A stretch of DNA of 57,869 bases from Treponema sp. (GTDB lineage: Bacteria; Spirochaetota; Spirochaetia; Treponematales; Breznakiellaceae): the NCBI GenBank assembly GCA_031265845.1, contig JAISCC010000085.1, forward strand, positions 1-57,869, read 5' to 3'. Under the pieces are notes generated by a model. The model was not told where the DNA came from. It did not search any database and saw only the letters and a program-made list of their open reading frames with translations. Both the position numbers and the translations under genes were made by a program. This document shows positions 43,438 to 53,100 of the stretch, one piece after another; position 1 is the stretch's first letter; every line of letters begins with the position of its first letter.

Positions 43438-44793
43438 ATGAACATAAAGACATTCAAACGGGGGCTTCGCCTTCCCATGCGGAAGACAGCCACTGAAGGA
43501 AAGCCTGTTGAGACAATTCCCGCGCCGAAACAGGTTGTCATTCCTATAAATCAGCAATTCGGCGCGCCGAATCGCGTGTTGGTCGCCGTTGGCGACAGGG
43601 TCAAGCGAGGGCAGAAGATCGCGGATGTCGAGAACCCGGGGAGCCTTGGGGCGCCGGTTCACGCCTCGGTCACCGGCATTGTACGGAAGACGGAACCGCA
43701 TCTTCAATCGAACAACGCGGACGGACTCTGCGTATATATTGAAGCGGATGCGGAACGCGCTTTGACCGATACGGAGTTTATGCCGCCGCTTGACGCATTC
43801 GCCTGTTCAAAAGACGAGGCGGTCGCGCGCGTCCGCGACGCCGGCATAGTGGGCATGGGAGGCGCCGGCTTTCCAACCCACGTGAAACTTTCCCCGCCTC
43901 CGGGCAAAGCTATTGACACTATCATCGCCAATGGCGCCGAATGTGAGCCGTACCTCACCATAGACGAGGCTTTGATGATTGAGAAGCCCAAACAGCTTGT
44001 ACAAGGCGTCGCCATTGTGATGCGCGTCACCGGAGTGCAGAACGCGATTATCGGCATGGAAGACAACAAGGCGAGCCTTATTCCCGCGCTCGAACAGGAA
44101 ATCCGAAGCGCGGGTCTGGAGGGAAAAATTTCCATCGGCTTGTGCCGCACGCAATATCCACAGGGAGGCGAAAAGTTGCTCATCTCCGCGCTTACGGGCA
44201 GAGAAGTGCCTTCGGGCGGGCTTCCCATGGACGCGGGGTGCATCGTGAACAATGTTGGCACCTTCATTGCCATTGCCGAAGCCTTTGAGCTGGGCAAGCC
44301 GCTTGTTGACAGGGACTTGACCGTGAGCGGACTCGCGTGCAAGACGCCGAAAAACATCAGGGCGCCTATCGGCGCCATGCTGACTGGCTTGCCCCAGTGT
44401 TTTATGGATATTGATTACGAAAAATTGCATAAAATACTGTTCGGAGGGCCCATGATGGGCGTTTCCGTGCCCACGCTTGAGATTCCCATTCAAAAGAACA
44501 CGTCCGGCGTTATTCTGATGACGCGGGAAGAGACCGCGTCCTATGCCGAGGGCGCCTGCATCCGGTGCGGGCGGTGTATGCGCGCCTGTGCGTGCAGGCT
44601 TTCGCCGGTACTGATGAACATAGCCTTGAACGCCGGCGATCTGGATGAAGCGGCGCGCGCCGGGCTTATGGACTGCATTGAATGCGGCGGTTGCACTTAT
44701 AACTGTCCGGCGCGCATCAAGCTGGTTCAGCGGTTCAGAGTCGGCAAGTTGCTCTTGAGGGCAAGACGGCAAGCGGCGCCCGCGTCCCGGTAG
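43438..44793 (+). CDS. rnfC: Rnf electron-transport complex subunit C
   Basis: The Rnf complex couples electron flow from reduced ferredoxin to NAD+ with export of Na+ or H+. RnfC carries the NADH/FMN site and two iron-sulphur clusters. The 451-residue product shows FKRGLRLP at its start, the Gly-rich GIVGMGGAGFPTHVKL (about residues 137-152), and two 4Fe-4S motifs, CIRCGRCMRAC and CIECGGCTYNCP, near the end. The frame runs further upstream to 43252, but the promoter at 43403-43431 supports ATG 43438. First gene of rnfCDGEAB. Confidence 0.95.
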   Translation: MNIKTFKRGLRLPMRKTATEGKPVETIPAPKQVVIPINQQFGAPNRVLVAVGDRVKRGQKIADVENPGSLGAPVHASVTGIVRKTEPHLQSNNADGLCVYIEADAERALTDTEFMPPLDAFACSKDEAVARVRDAGIVGMGGAGFPTHVKLSPPPGKAIDTIIANGAECEPYLTIDEALMIEKPKQLVQGVAIVMRVTGVQNAIIGMEDNKASLIPALEQEIRSAGLEGKISIGLCRTQYPQGGEKLLISALTGREVPSGGLPMDAGCIVNNVGTFIAIAEAFELGKPLVDRDLTVSGLACKTPKNIRAPIGAMLTGLPQCFMDIDYEKLHKILFGGPMMGVSVPTLEIPIQKNTSGVILMTREETASYAEGACIRCGRCMRACACRLSPVLMNIALNAGDLDEAARAGLMDCIECGGCTYNCPARIKLVQRFRVGKLLLRARRQAAPASR

Positions 44794-44821
44794 GGCGCGG
44801 CTCAAAAGAAGTGAGGAATAT

Positions 44822-45922
44822 ATGGCAGAAATAGATAGTAAAGAACAGAAAACGGCGCAGGGCGCTGGTGGCGGCGCCATTGGCAAAAAGCTGTTGCAGC
44901 TTTCGCCAAGCCCCCATATAGCGACATCGGCAAGCGCCGCCACGCTTATGCGGAACGTACTTGTCGCGCTCGCTCCGGCTGCGGTGTTCGGGTGCGTCAT
45001 CTTCGGGCTTCCGGCGTTGCTCAACATTGTGGTTTCAGTCGCGGCGGCAATGATCGGGGAAGCGGCGTTCAGGCGCGTCCTCAAACGGGAATCCAGAGTG
45101 AAAGACCTGTCGGCTGCGGTTACCGGATTGTTGCTCGCGTTAGCGATCCCTCCCGCGACGCCGCTGTGGATGACGGCGTTGGGCGCGATCTTCGCGGTTG
45201 TTGTGGTTAAAGAATTCTTCGGCGGACTTGGATCGAATGTGTTCAACCCGGCGCTTTCGGCCCGCGCCTTTCTCCTGATGAGTTTCCCTGCGGCGCTCAC
45301 CGAATGGAACAGACCGAATGACTTGTCGAGCGGTTTCATGACTTTTGACGCTGCGACCACGGCAACGCCGCTAAACATCATCAAGCAGGGCGGGGGCATT
45401 GCGGACGTGGCGGACTCTTTCGGCGGCGTAGCGGACTACGCATCGGTGATCAAGACGCTTTTCTTCGGCAACAGGGGCGGCAGCACGGGCGAAACCTCAA
45501 TTCTGCTGATCTTGGCGGGAGCGGCGTATCTTCTCGCCACCAAAACCATTGACTGGCGCGCGCCCCTCGCCATGATCGCCGCTGTCGCAGCCGGGTCGCT
45601 TGCGCTTGGCCTTGACCCGCTGTTCGGCGTTCTAAGCGGCGGCGTACTGTTCGGCGCGGTGTTTATGGCGACCGATTACACGACCGCGCCCCTTACGGCA
45701 AAAGGAAAACTCCTGTTCGGCGCGGGCGCTGGTCTCATCACGGTACTGATACGGAAATGGGGCGCGTTTCCAGAGGGCGTCACCTACGGCATCCTCATAA
45801 TGAACGCCTTCACCCCGTTCCTCAACAAGCTGTTGTCCAGAAAATACGGATATGTACCCAAGAAAAAGCCTTCCGCGCCAGCGGCGACCGGCGCGGCGGC
45901 GGCAAAGGAGGCGGGGAAATGA
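44822..45922 (+). CDS. rnfD: Rnf complex subunit D (FMN-binding membrane subunit)
   Basis: The 366-residue protein has about nine membrane helices. The FMN-attachment motif is FDAATTATPL (about residues 174-183), where the Thr of the second T-A-T should carry FMN through a phosphoester. STGETS and the C-terminal FTPFLNKL are typical. The C-terminus is Ala/Lys-rich. Its stop overlaps the rnfG start by 4 bases. Confidence 0.93.
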   Translation: MAEIDSKEQKTAQGAGGGAIGKKLLQLSPSPHIATSASAATLMRNVLVALAPAAVFGCVIFGLPALLNIVVSVAAAMIGEAAFRRVLKRESRVKDLSAAVTGLLLALAIPPATPLWMTALGAIFAVVVVKEFFGGLGSNVFNPALSARAFLLMSFPAALTEWNRPNDLSSGFMTFDAATTATPLNIIKQGGGIADVADSFGGVADYASVIKTLFFGNRGGSTGETSILLILAGAAYLLATKTIDWRAPLAMIAAVAAGSLALGLDPLFGVLSGGVLFGAVFMATDYTTAPLTAKGKLLFGAGAGLITVLIRKWGAFPEGVTYGILIMNAFTPFLNKLLSRKYGYVPKKKPSAPAATGAAAAKEAGK

Positions 45923-46518
45923 AGGATATGAAAGAAATGTTGAAGTTTGGCTTTGTGTTGGCAATGTACGCGACTATCGCCTGCGTGGGGCTGGCGTTTG
46001 TGTACGCCGGCACCTCCACGGTCATAGCCGAACGGCAAAAAGCGGATTTGGAAGCCTCTTTGCAGGAGCTTTTCCCGCAGATGGACGCTTTCGAGGATGT
46101 TACGGATAAGGTTTCATCGCCGGATGCATCCATAACCTTCCATATTGTGTATGAAATACAGAAATCCGGCGAGCCTCTTGGTCTCGCGATTCAGGCTTCG
46201 GGCGCAAGTTATGGCGGGCCCATCAAAGTTCTCACCGGCGTGGGAACCGACGCAAAAATCACCCGCGTTAAGATACTTGAACATGCGGACACGCCCGGAC
46301 TGGGGGCGAACGCGGCGTCGCCGGCCTACTATGTGGATAAGTCCAAGAAGATCACGTTCACCGGTCAATTCAGCGAAAAGCCCGCGAGCCATCCGTTCGC
46401 GGTGAAAGAGGATGTCGCCGCCATCACCGCGTCAACAATAACAAGCCGCGCCGTAGCCAATGTGGTGAAAGCCTCAGCGCAGGCCGCAACCGCATACTTG
46501 GGAGGATCCAGCACATGA
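45919..46518 (+). CDS. rnfG: Rnf complex subunit G (covalent flavoprotein)
   Basis: The 199-residue subunit has one N-terminal membrane helix and a periplasmic FMN domain. The motif ITASTITSRAV (about residues 170-180) corresponds to the SGATxTS motif, with the Thr that bears FMN; the usual Gly-Ala is Ala-Ser here. GADAKITRV-like and TPGLGANAAS parts are conserved. The ATG start 45919 overlaps the rnfD stop; the frame from 45757 is shadow. Confidence 0.92.
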   Translation: MKDMKEMLKFGFVLAMYATIACVGLAFVYAGTSTVIAERQKADLEASLQELFPQMDAFEDVTDKVSSPDASITFHIVYEIQKSGEPLGLAIQASGASYGGPIKVLTGVGTDAKITRVKILEHADTPGLGANAASPAYYVDKSKKITFTGQFSEKPASHPFAVKEDVAAITASTITSRAVANVVKASAQAATAYLGGSST

Positions 46519-47156
46519 ACGCCACTTCCACGCGATTTTCAAAATTCTTTACATTGTTTCTCAATGGCATTATCAACGAGAACCCGCTTCTTGCCCTGAT
46601 GATAGGGCTTTGCTCAAGCCTTGCGGTGACGACCTCGGTGATAAACGGCATTGGCATGGGGCTTTCCATGACCTTTGTGCTTCTCATGTCGGAAGTCGTC
46701 ATCAGCGTCTTTAGAAAGTTGATACCCGACTCAGTGCGTATTCCGGTGTTCATCATCATTATTGCGGCGTTTACAACGGTCATCGACTATGTGTTAAAGG
46801 CGTGGTTTCCGGACTTGTCAAAGGCGATGGGTGTCTTCATTCCGCTCATCGTGGTGAATTGCATCATCATGGGGCGGGTTGAGGGATTCGCGTCAAAGCA
46901 GCCGCTTGGTGATGTCATCCCTGACGCGCTCGGCATGGGGCTTGGGTATACGTGGGTGCTTGCCGGCATCGCGGTTGTGCGGGAGATTCTCGGAAACGGC
47001 TCTGTTCTTGGCTTCCAGATTTTGCCCGACTCCTTCCAGCCCATTCTGTTTTTTGTTCTGCCTCCGGGTGGATTCTTCGTATTCGCCCTGTTCATCAGCC
47101 TTAATTTGTTTTTGAAAAAGGCTGTAAACGTTGCAAACAGGGAAAAAGCCATTTAG
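46515..47156 (+). CDS. rnfE: Rnf complex subunit E
   Basis: The 213-residue membrane subunit has six helices. With RnfA it forms the two half-channels around the membrane iron-sulphur centre. The conserved features are GIINENPLLALMIGLCSSLAV, with the Cys that binds iron, and VNCIIMGRVEGFA, with a second Cys. It overlaps the rnfG stop by 4 bases and is followed by rnfA after 8 bases with AGGAGG. Confidence 0.95.
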   Translation: MNATSTRFSKFFTLFLNGIINENPLLALMIGLCSSLAVTTSVINGIGMGLSMTFVLLMSEVVISVFRKLIPDSVRIPVFIIIIAAFTTVIDYVLKAWFPDLSKAMGVFIPLIVVNCIIMGRVEGFASKQPLGDVIPDALGMGLGYTWVLAGIAVVREILGNGSVLGFQILPDSFQPILFFVLPPGGFFVFALFISLNLFLKKAVNVANREKAI

Positions 47157-47164
47157 GAGGCGGC

Positions 47165-47740
47165 ATGCAGTTGTTCAAAATTTTTATTTCGGCGTTTCTG
47201 ATTAACAATGTGGTGCTGATGCGCTTTTTGGCGCTCTGTCCTTTTATCGGCATGAGCACCGATGTGAATAAGGCCACGGGCATGGGTCTTGCCGTCACGT
47301 TTGTCACCGTGCTTGCGACATGCGTCACGTATCCCATTTATACGTTTATTCTGGAACCGCTTGGGCTTGTGTTCCTGCAAATACTCGTGTTCATTTTGGT
47401 TATAGCGGCGCTTGTGCAACTTGTCGAATTCTACCTAAAAAAGACGGCGCCTGCGCTGTACGGCTCAATGGGCATCTACCTCGCGCTTATCACCACAAAC
47501 TGCGCCATTTTAGCCGTAACCTTTGATGTCATTTCCAATGGCTACTCATTTATCGAGGCCATAGTGTTTGCAACCGGCGTTGCGCTTGGCTTCCTGCTTT
47601 CGCTGGTCATCCTCGCGGGCATTCGGGACAGGCTCCGCTCCAGCGAGGTTCCGGCGTTTCTCAAAGGTACGCCCATATTGTTCGTAACAGCCGCTCTGTT
47701 GTCTATGGCGTTTACTGGTTTCTCAGGGTTGGTGAAGTGA
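47165..47740 (+). CDS. rnfA: Rnf complex subunit A
   Basis: The 191-residue paralogue of RnfE, in opposite membrane orientation. It shows FLINNVVLMRFLALCPFIGMS, with the iron-binding Cys, and LITTNCAILAVTF, with the second. AGGAGG precedes the start. Six helices. Confidence 0.96.
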   Translation: MQLFKIFISAFLINNVVLMRFLALCPFIGMSTDVNKATGMGLAVTFVTVLATCVTYPIYTFILEPLGLVFLQILVFILVIAALVQLVEFYLKKTAPALYGSMGIYLALITTNCAILAVTFDVISNGYSFIEAIVFATGVALGFLLSLVILAGIRDRLRSSEVPAFLKGTPILFVTAALLSMAFTGFSGLVK

Positions 47741-47750
47741 GGATAGTGAT

Positions 47751-48545
47751 ATGATAATCATAATAACCGCAATATTCGCTCTTATTCTGGCTTTTGTTCT
47801 GGGTTTTGCGCTTGGATTCTTCAAAAAAATCTTCGCGGTAGCCGTCGATCCCCTGGCGGGGCAGGTGCGGGACTGTTTGCCCGGCGCCAATTGCGGCGGT
47901 TGCGGGTTCGCCGGGTGCGACGGATACGCGGCTGCGGTCGCGGCAAAGACCGCCGGTATAAACAAGTGTCCCGTAGGCGGGCAAGCCGTCGCCGAGAAGC
48001 TCGCGGCGCTCATGGGCGGCAGCGCGGATATGGCGCCGGAAATTGCCATACTCGCCTGTCAAGGCTCAAAAGACTTGGCGCCCTTAAAAGGTGAATATAG
48101 TGGCATGCGGACGTGCCGGGGCGCGAAACTCGCGGTTGGCGGAACCAAACTTTGCGCGTGGGGTTGCATGGGATTTGGCGACTGCGTGAACGTGTGCCAA
48201 TTCGGCGCTCTCACCATGGGGCGAGACGGACTTCCCGTCATCGACAGAGACGCCTGTACGGGTTGCAAAGCCTGTATGAGCGCATGTCCCCAAGGGCTTA
48301 TCAGGATTGCGCCAAAAGATCGCAGGGGTTCCATGGCATTGTGTTCCAACCGCAATCCGCTCAAACCGCAGGTGCGCAAAACATGCAAGACCGGTTGTAT
48401 CAAATGCGCCCTTTGTGTCCGCACGTGTCCGGATCACTGCATCACCATTATAGACGGCATACCGGTCGTTGATTACGCGAAATGCTCCGCATGCGCGGCG
48501 TGTGTGGCGAAATGCCCGTCTCATGTGCTGAAGTTGCTGGGATAA
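47751..48545 (+). CDS. rnfB: Rnf complex subunit B (ferredoxin-like)
   Basis: RnfB receives electrons from ferredoxin. The 264-residue product has an N-terminal membrane helix, the DUF-type cluster CLPGANCGGCGFAGC (about residues 42-56) and two ferredoxin-like regions: CTGCKACMSACP and CIKCALCVRTCPDHC, plus CSACAACVAKCP near the end. Last gene of the operon; no T-tract terminator is seen after it. Confidence 0.95.
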   Translation: MIIIITAIFALILAFVLGFALGFFKKIFAVAVDPLAGQVRDCLPGANCGGCGFAGCDGYAAAVAAKTAGINKCPVGGQAVAEKLAALMGGSADMAPEIAILACQGSKDLAPLKGEYSGMRTCRGAKLAVGGTKLCAWGCMGFGDCVNVCQFGALTMGRDGLPVIDRDACTGCKACMSACPQGLIRIAPKDRRGSMALCSNRNPLKPQVRKTCKTGCIKCALCVRTCPDHCITIIDGIPVVDYAKCSACAACVAKCPSHVLKLLG

Positions 48546-48617
48546 GGCGTGACATGGACCGGCTGAACGCTGTTAAGAATCAACCGTTAGAGTCCGGCGT
48601 TCTTTGCCGTTTCACTT

Positions 48618-48632
48618 GGGGGGGGGGGGGGG
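48618..48632 (+). repeat. Poly-G tract (15 G) before gntR
   Basis: Fifteen consecutive G's end one base before the ATG at 48634, in the position of the ribosome-binding site. Length changes through slipped replication would alter the spacing or the Shine-Dalgarno. In T. pallidum, poly-G tracts near promoters are known to vary and change expression. Confidence 0.9.
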
Positions 48633-48633
48633 T

Positions 48634-49032
48634 ATGAGTACCGTGAAAGTCGATCCGAATATTACATTTTCTCTGGATGCGGCTAACGGGACGCCTATCT
48701 ATCGGCAGATCATTCAGCAGATAGAGTATGCGATTCTGTCGGAACGGCTCAAGCCCGGAGACAGGCTGCCCACTATCCGCGCTCTGGCGGTGGAATTGAA
48801 GATCAATCCGAATACCATCGCCAAAGCCTACGGTGAATTGGAAATTCGCGGCGTACTGGTGACGCAGGTGGGGAGCGGCACCTTCATATCAAACAAAAAA
48901 CCGGAAGCTCCGGAATCTATAGAAGAGATCAGAAACCGGAAGATTCAAGAAGTGTTGGGGCGTTTTATGCGGGAACTGGAAGACCTGGGACTCGGAAAAG
49001 ACGAAATGCTGGAATTGATACGGAAATTCTAA
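48634..49032 (+). CDS. GntR-family regulator, short YtrA-like type
   Basis: The 132-residue protein has the GntR winged helix-turn-helix (IYRQIIQQIEYAILSERLKPGDRLPTIRALAVELKINPNTIAKAY, about residues 21-65) and only a short helical C-terminus (IQEVLGRFMRELEDLG) instead of a ligand domain, as in the YtrA subfamily. Those often control the ABC transporter or membrane-protein gene beside them. The downstream SPFH gene (30 bases further) is the likely operon partner. A TTG at 48604 would extend the frame through the poly-G as a Gly run. Confidence 0.88.
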   Translation: MSTVKVDPNITFSLDAANGTPIYRQIIQQIEYAILSERLKPGDRLPTIRALAVELKINPNTIAKAYGELEIRGVLVTQVGSGTFISNKKPEAPESIEEIRNRKIQEVLGRFMRELEDLGLGKDEMLELIRKF

Positions 49033-49062
49033 TGCGTTCTGACGCATGAGGAGATAAAAGCG

Positions 49063-49998
49063 ATGAAACGCAGACAATATTCGGCGCATGTACCGGAAAA
49101 AACAAAAAAACTACAGGATTGGACGGGCGTAAAAATGGCGCTCGTTGCATATAGCGCGATCCAGATTGCCGCAGGTCTTGCGCTGTTTGAAGGGGCTGGA
49201 AGGTTTGGAGAAACAGGAAGGATTATTGCGGTTGTCGGCGTCGCCCTGATTGTTCTTGTATTGATTGTTTCTTCTATCAAAAAAGCCGATGAATGGGAGC
49301 GCATGATCGTCCTGCGTTTCGGTAAATTTCATTCGGTTCGGGGACCCGGCTTGTTCTTTCTCATTCCAATAGCCGACCGGATTGGCTCTGTTATAGATAT
49401 ACGCATACGGATAATGGATTTTTCCGCGCAGAATATCCTTACCGCAGATTCCGTAACCGTGAATGTCGACGCCTTCGCGTTCTGGCTTGTGTGGGATCCC
49501 CAGAAAGCCGCGCTGGAAGTGGAGGATTATGAAGAGGCGGTGGCGCTCGCCTCCAAAGCCGGTCTCAGAAACGCAGTGTGCGGCAACACGCTTTCCGTGT
49601 TCCTTGAAGAAGGAGATTTAATCGAAAAGCAGATACAGGAGGAAGTGGACAAACAGACAACGGACTGGGGCATTACGGTGCAATATGTTGAAATCCATGA
49701 CATTCAGATACCGGAGGCGTTGCAGGAGTCCCTCGCCCGTCTCGCCAAGGCGGAGCGGGAAAAGAAAAGCCGCATCCTGCTTGCGGAAGCTGAAATTGAG
49801 ATCGCCAAGAAATTGGAAACGGCTGTGTCGGTGTACGCCGCCAATGAACTCGCCATGAAGTTGAAAATACTTTCGATACTGAACGAAGGTCTCAAAGCCG
49901 GCAATTCCATGATGCTCGTCCCGAATTCCATAACCGAGGAGTTGCAATCCGGCGCAGTCTTCGGGTTGGAGGCTTTGAACGAGTTGCGGAAGAAGTGA
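49063..49998 (+). CDS. SPFH/stomatin-like membrane protein
   Basis: The 311-residue protein has two hydrophobic segments near the N-terminus (about residues 24-40 and 50-70) and then the SPFH domain: ADEWERMIVLRFGKFHSVRGPGLFFLIP, IDIRIRIMDFSAQNILTADSVTVNVDAF and ALQESLARLAKAEREKKSRILLAEAE with its coiled coil. Such proteins form ring-shaped scaffolds in membrane microdomains and often accompany proteases. Here no NfeD or protease gene is adjacent; the neighbour is the GntR gene. Confidence 0.9.
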   Translation: MKRRQYSAHVPEKTKKLQDWTGVKMALVAYSAIQIAAGLALFEGAGRFGETGRIIAVVGVALIVLVLIVSSIKKADEWERMIVLRFGKFHSVRGPGLFFLIPIADRIGSVIDIRIRIMDFSAQNILTADSVTVNVDAFAFWLVWDPQKAALEVEDYEEAVALASKAGLRNAVCGNTLSVFLEEGDLIEKQIQEEVDKQTTDWGITVQYVEIHDIQIPEALQESLARLAKAEREKKSRILLAEAEIEIAKKLETAVSVYAANELAMKLKILSILNEGLKAGNSMMLVPNSITEELQSGAVFGLEALNELRKK

Positions 49999-50002
49999 TC
50001 TG

Positions 50003-50042
50003 CGCTTGGGCAAGCGAGGCTTGGGCAAGCTGTTCTTTTTTT
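50003..50042 (+). terminator. Probable terminator after the SPFH gene
   Basis: GCTTGGGCAAGC occurs twice in tandem, each copy self-complementary (GCTT/AAGC), followed by GTTCTTTTTTT. Confidence 0.55.
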
Positions 50043-50139
50043 ATAAAAAGGTTTTTAGCAGGCTGTAGCTGGTTGCGCCTCCCTCCACCCGCATTGCGCC
50101 GGACTAGCCGTGTTCCCGCGCAACAATATAAGCGCTCTC

Positions 50140-50168
50140 TTGTCTAACGCCCTTTTTTCTTATATACT
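50140..50168 (+). promoter_or_regulatory. carB promoter, very short leader
   Basis: TTGTCT, 17 bases, TATACT, then 10 bases to ATG 50179. The expected leader is about 4 bases; no Shine-Dalgarno. Confidence 0.6.
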
Positions 50169-50178
50169 ATCCGCCGTT

Positions 50179-53100
50179 ATGCATAAAAACGTCATGGGAA
50201 ACATTCATAAAGTCTTGGTCTTGGGTTCCGGCGGCCTAAAAATAGGGCAAGCTGGCGAATTCGACTATTCGGGTTCGCAGGCGCTCAAGGCGTTGCGGGA
50301 AGAAGGCGTCAAAACCGTTCTCATCAATCCGAACATCGCCACCATACAAACCAGCGAAGGCATGGCGGACGCCACCTATTTTCTGCCCGTCACCCCGGAG
50401 TATGTGCGTCAGGTTATTGAAAAAGAAAAACCGGATGGACTGCTCCTCGCCTTTGGCGGACAAACCGCGCTGAACTGCGGCGTGGCGTTGGACCGCGAAG
50501 GAATCCTTTACAAATACGGAGTGAAAACGCTTGGCACACCGGTGAAAACCATTGAAGACACCGAAGATCGCGAGCGTTTTGTGAAACGTCTTGACGAAAT
50601 CGGCGCAAAAACGCCCCGCAGCATTGCGGCTGCCGATACGGAAGCGGCGGTTGAAGCCGCAAATGAGATAGGGTTTCCGGTTATGGTGCGCGTGGCCTAC
50701 GCGCTTGGCGGCGCCGGCTCTGGCATCTGCAAAAATGAAGCGGACATCCGCAAACGTTGCGACAAGGCGTTTTCCTACGCGCCGCAAGCGCTCGTGGAAG
50801 AATGGCTCGGCGGCTGGAAAGAAGTCGAATACGAGGTGGTGCGGGACAGGTTCGACAACTGCATCACGGTGTGCAACATGGAAAATCTGGATCCTCTAGG
50901 CATACACACGGGCGAGAGCATCGTAGTAGCCCCATCCCAGACCCTCACGGACAGCGAATATCACAAACTGCGCCGCATCGCCATTGACGTAATCCGGCAT
51001 TTAGGCGTTGTAGGCGAATGCAACATCCAATACGCCCTGGATCCCGCTTCCGAAGATTACCGTATCATAGAAGTAAATGCGCGGCTTTCCCGCTCGTCAG
51101 CCTTGGCGTCCAAAGCCACAGGCTACCCGCTCGCCTTTGTCGCCGCGAAACTCGCGCTCGGTTACTCCCTCGTTGACATTGAAAACCGCATCACCCGCGT
51201 CACCAAATCCTGTTTTGAGCCGAGTTTGGACTACTGCGTGGTAAAAATTCCGCGCTGGGATCTCGCCAAGTTCAAAAATGTAGAGAATCGCATCGGTTCG
51301 GAAATGAAAAGCGTAGGCGAAGTCATGTCCATAGGACGCGCATTCGAAGAAGCCCTTCAAAAAGCGCTCCGTATGACCGGTACCGCCGCGACGGGGCTTT
51401 CCGGCGATGACAATCTGTGTGGCGCCGGCTTCACCACGGCGAAAATCAGAGATATTCTCGCGCGCCCCACGGATAGACGCATCTTCGTCATCTACCGCGC
51501 CCTTCAGGAAGGCTGGAGCGTCGATAAAATCCACCGCCTCACCCGCATAGACAAGTGGTTTTTGTATAAAATACAAAATGTGTTTGAATGTGAACAGGAA
51601 TTAAGGGGACATGGAACCGTAAAACCGGATTCTCCTGCGGACTGCCCTCCTGCGCTTCTCCTCCGCGCAAAACAACTTGGTTTCTCGGATGTCCGCATCG
51701 GTCAACTCATAGGCGCGTCTGAGTCCGGCGCGCGCGAACTCAGGGAAGCGTACGGCGTCCGTCCGGTGGTCAAGCAGATTGATACGCTTGCCGCTGAATA
51801 TCCGGCGAAAACCAACTATCTCTACCTCACCTATGCGGGCGCCGTTGACGATGTACAGCCGTCCGGACGGGGCGTGATGACGCTCGGCTCCGGCGCGTAT
51901 CGCATCGGGAGCAGCGTTGAATTCGACTGGTGTTGCGTAAACGCGGTTGATACGGCGAGGAAACTGGGGCGGCGCTCCATCATGATCAACTGCAACCCGG
52001 AAACCGTGTCCACAGACTACGATGTATGCGACCGGCTCTACTTCGAGGAACTCACTCTTGAACGGGTGCTGGACATCTACGAACGCGAACGCCCTGACGG
52101 GGTGATCCTGTCTGTGGGCGGGCAGATACCCAACAACTTGGCTATTGATCTCTACAACGCGGGCGTGGTGATATACGGCACCACACCCCAATCCATAGAC
52201 AAAGCTGAAGACCGCAACAAGTTTTCCGCGCTTCTCGACGCGCTCGGCATTGAGCAGCCCGAATGGAAGGAACTGACAGACCTGGCTTCCGCCAAGCGAT
52301 TCGCGGCGGAAGTCAGCTATCCGGTGTTGATCCGTCCCAGTTACGTGCTGTCCGGCGCGGCGATGAATGTGGCGTGGGACGACGCCAGCCTCGAAAAATT
52401 CCTGGGCATGGCGGCGGATGTGTCTGCGGAACATCCGGTGGTCATCTCGAAATTTGTGGAAAACTCCAAGGAAATTGAGGTGGACGCGGTTGCCAAGCGC
52501 GGCGAGATTCTCTTTCACGCCATAACCGAACATATTGAAAACGCGGGCGTTCATTCGGGCGATGCCACTGTGGTGTTGCCGGCCCAGCGGCTCTACATCG
52601 AAACGATCCGCAAGATACGGAAGATCAGTTCCCAGATCGCCCGCAAACTGAACATCACCGGACCCTTCAACATTCAATTCCTTGCCCAGCGCAACCGCGT
52701 ACGGGTCATCGAATGCAACCTTCGGGCGAGCCGGAGCTTTCCGTTCTGTTCCAAGGTCTGCCGCGTGAACATGATAGAGTTGGCGGTGCGCGCCATGTTG
52801 GATGAACCCATAACCCAAGCCCTCCCTTCCTCCCTTGATCTTGAATGGGTGGGCGTAAAAGCGGCCCAGTTCAGCTTCTCCCGCCTGCACGGAGCGGATC
52901 CCGTTTCAGGTGTGGAAATGGCAAGCACCGGCGAAGTCGGTTGCATAGGCGAAGACCTGCACGACGCCTTTCTCAAAGCGTTGCTTTCCGTGGGCTACCG
53001 TATTCCCAAAAAGCGGATACTCCTTTCAACGGGGCCTATGGAAGCCAAGTTGGACTTCCTTGATTCCGCCAAAAAACTCATTGAGATGGGCTATGAACTC

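Noticed and set aside
43807..45399. 530-residue reverse-strand ORF opposite rnfC/rnfD
   Set aside because: Shadow of the GC-rich rnf genes; the forward genes have clear motifs.
51601..52890. 429-residue reverse-strand ORF in carB
   Set aside because: Shadow of carB; composition and lack of motifs do not support a gene.
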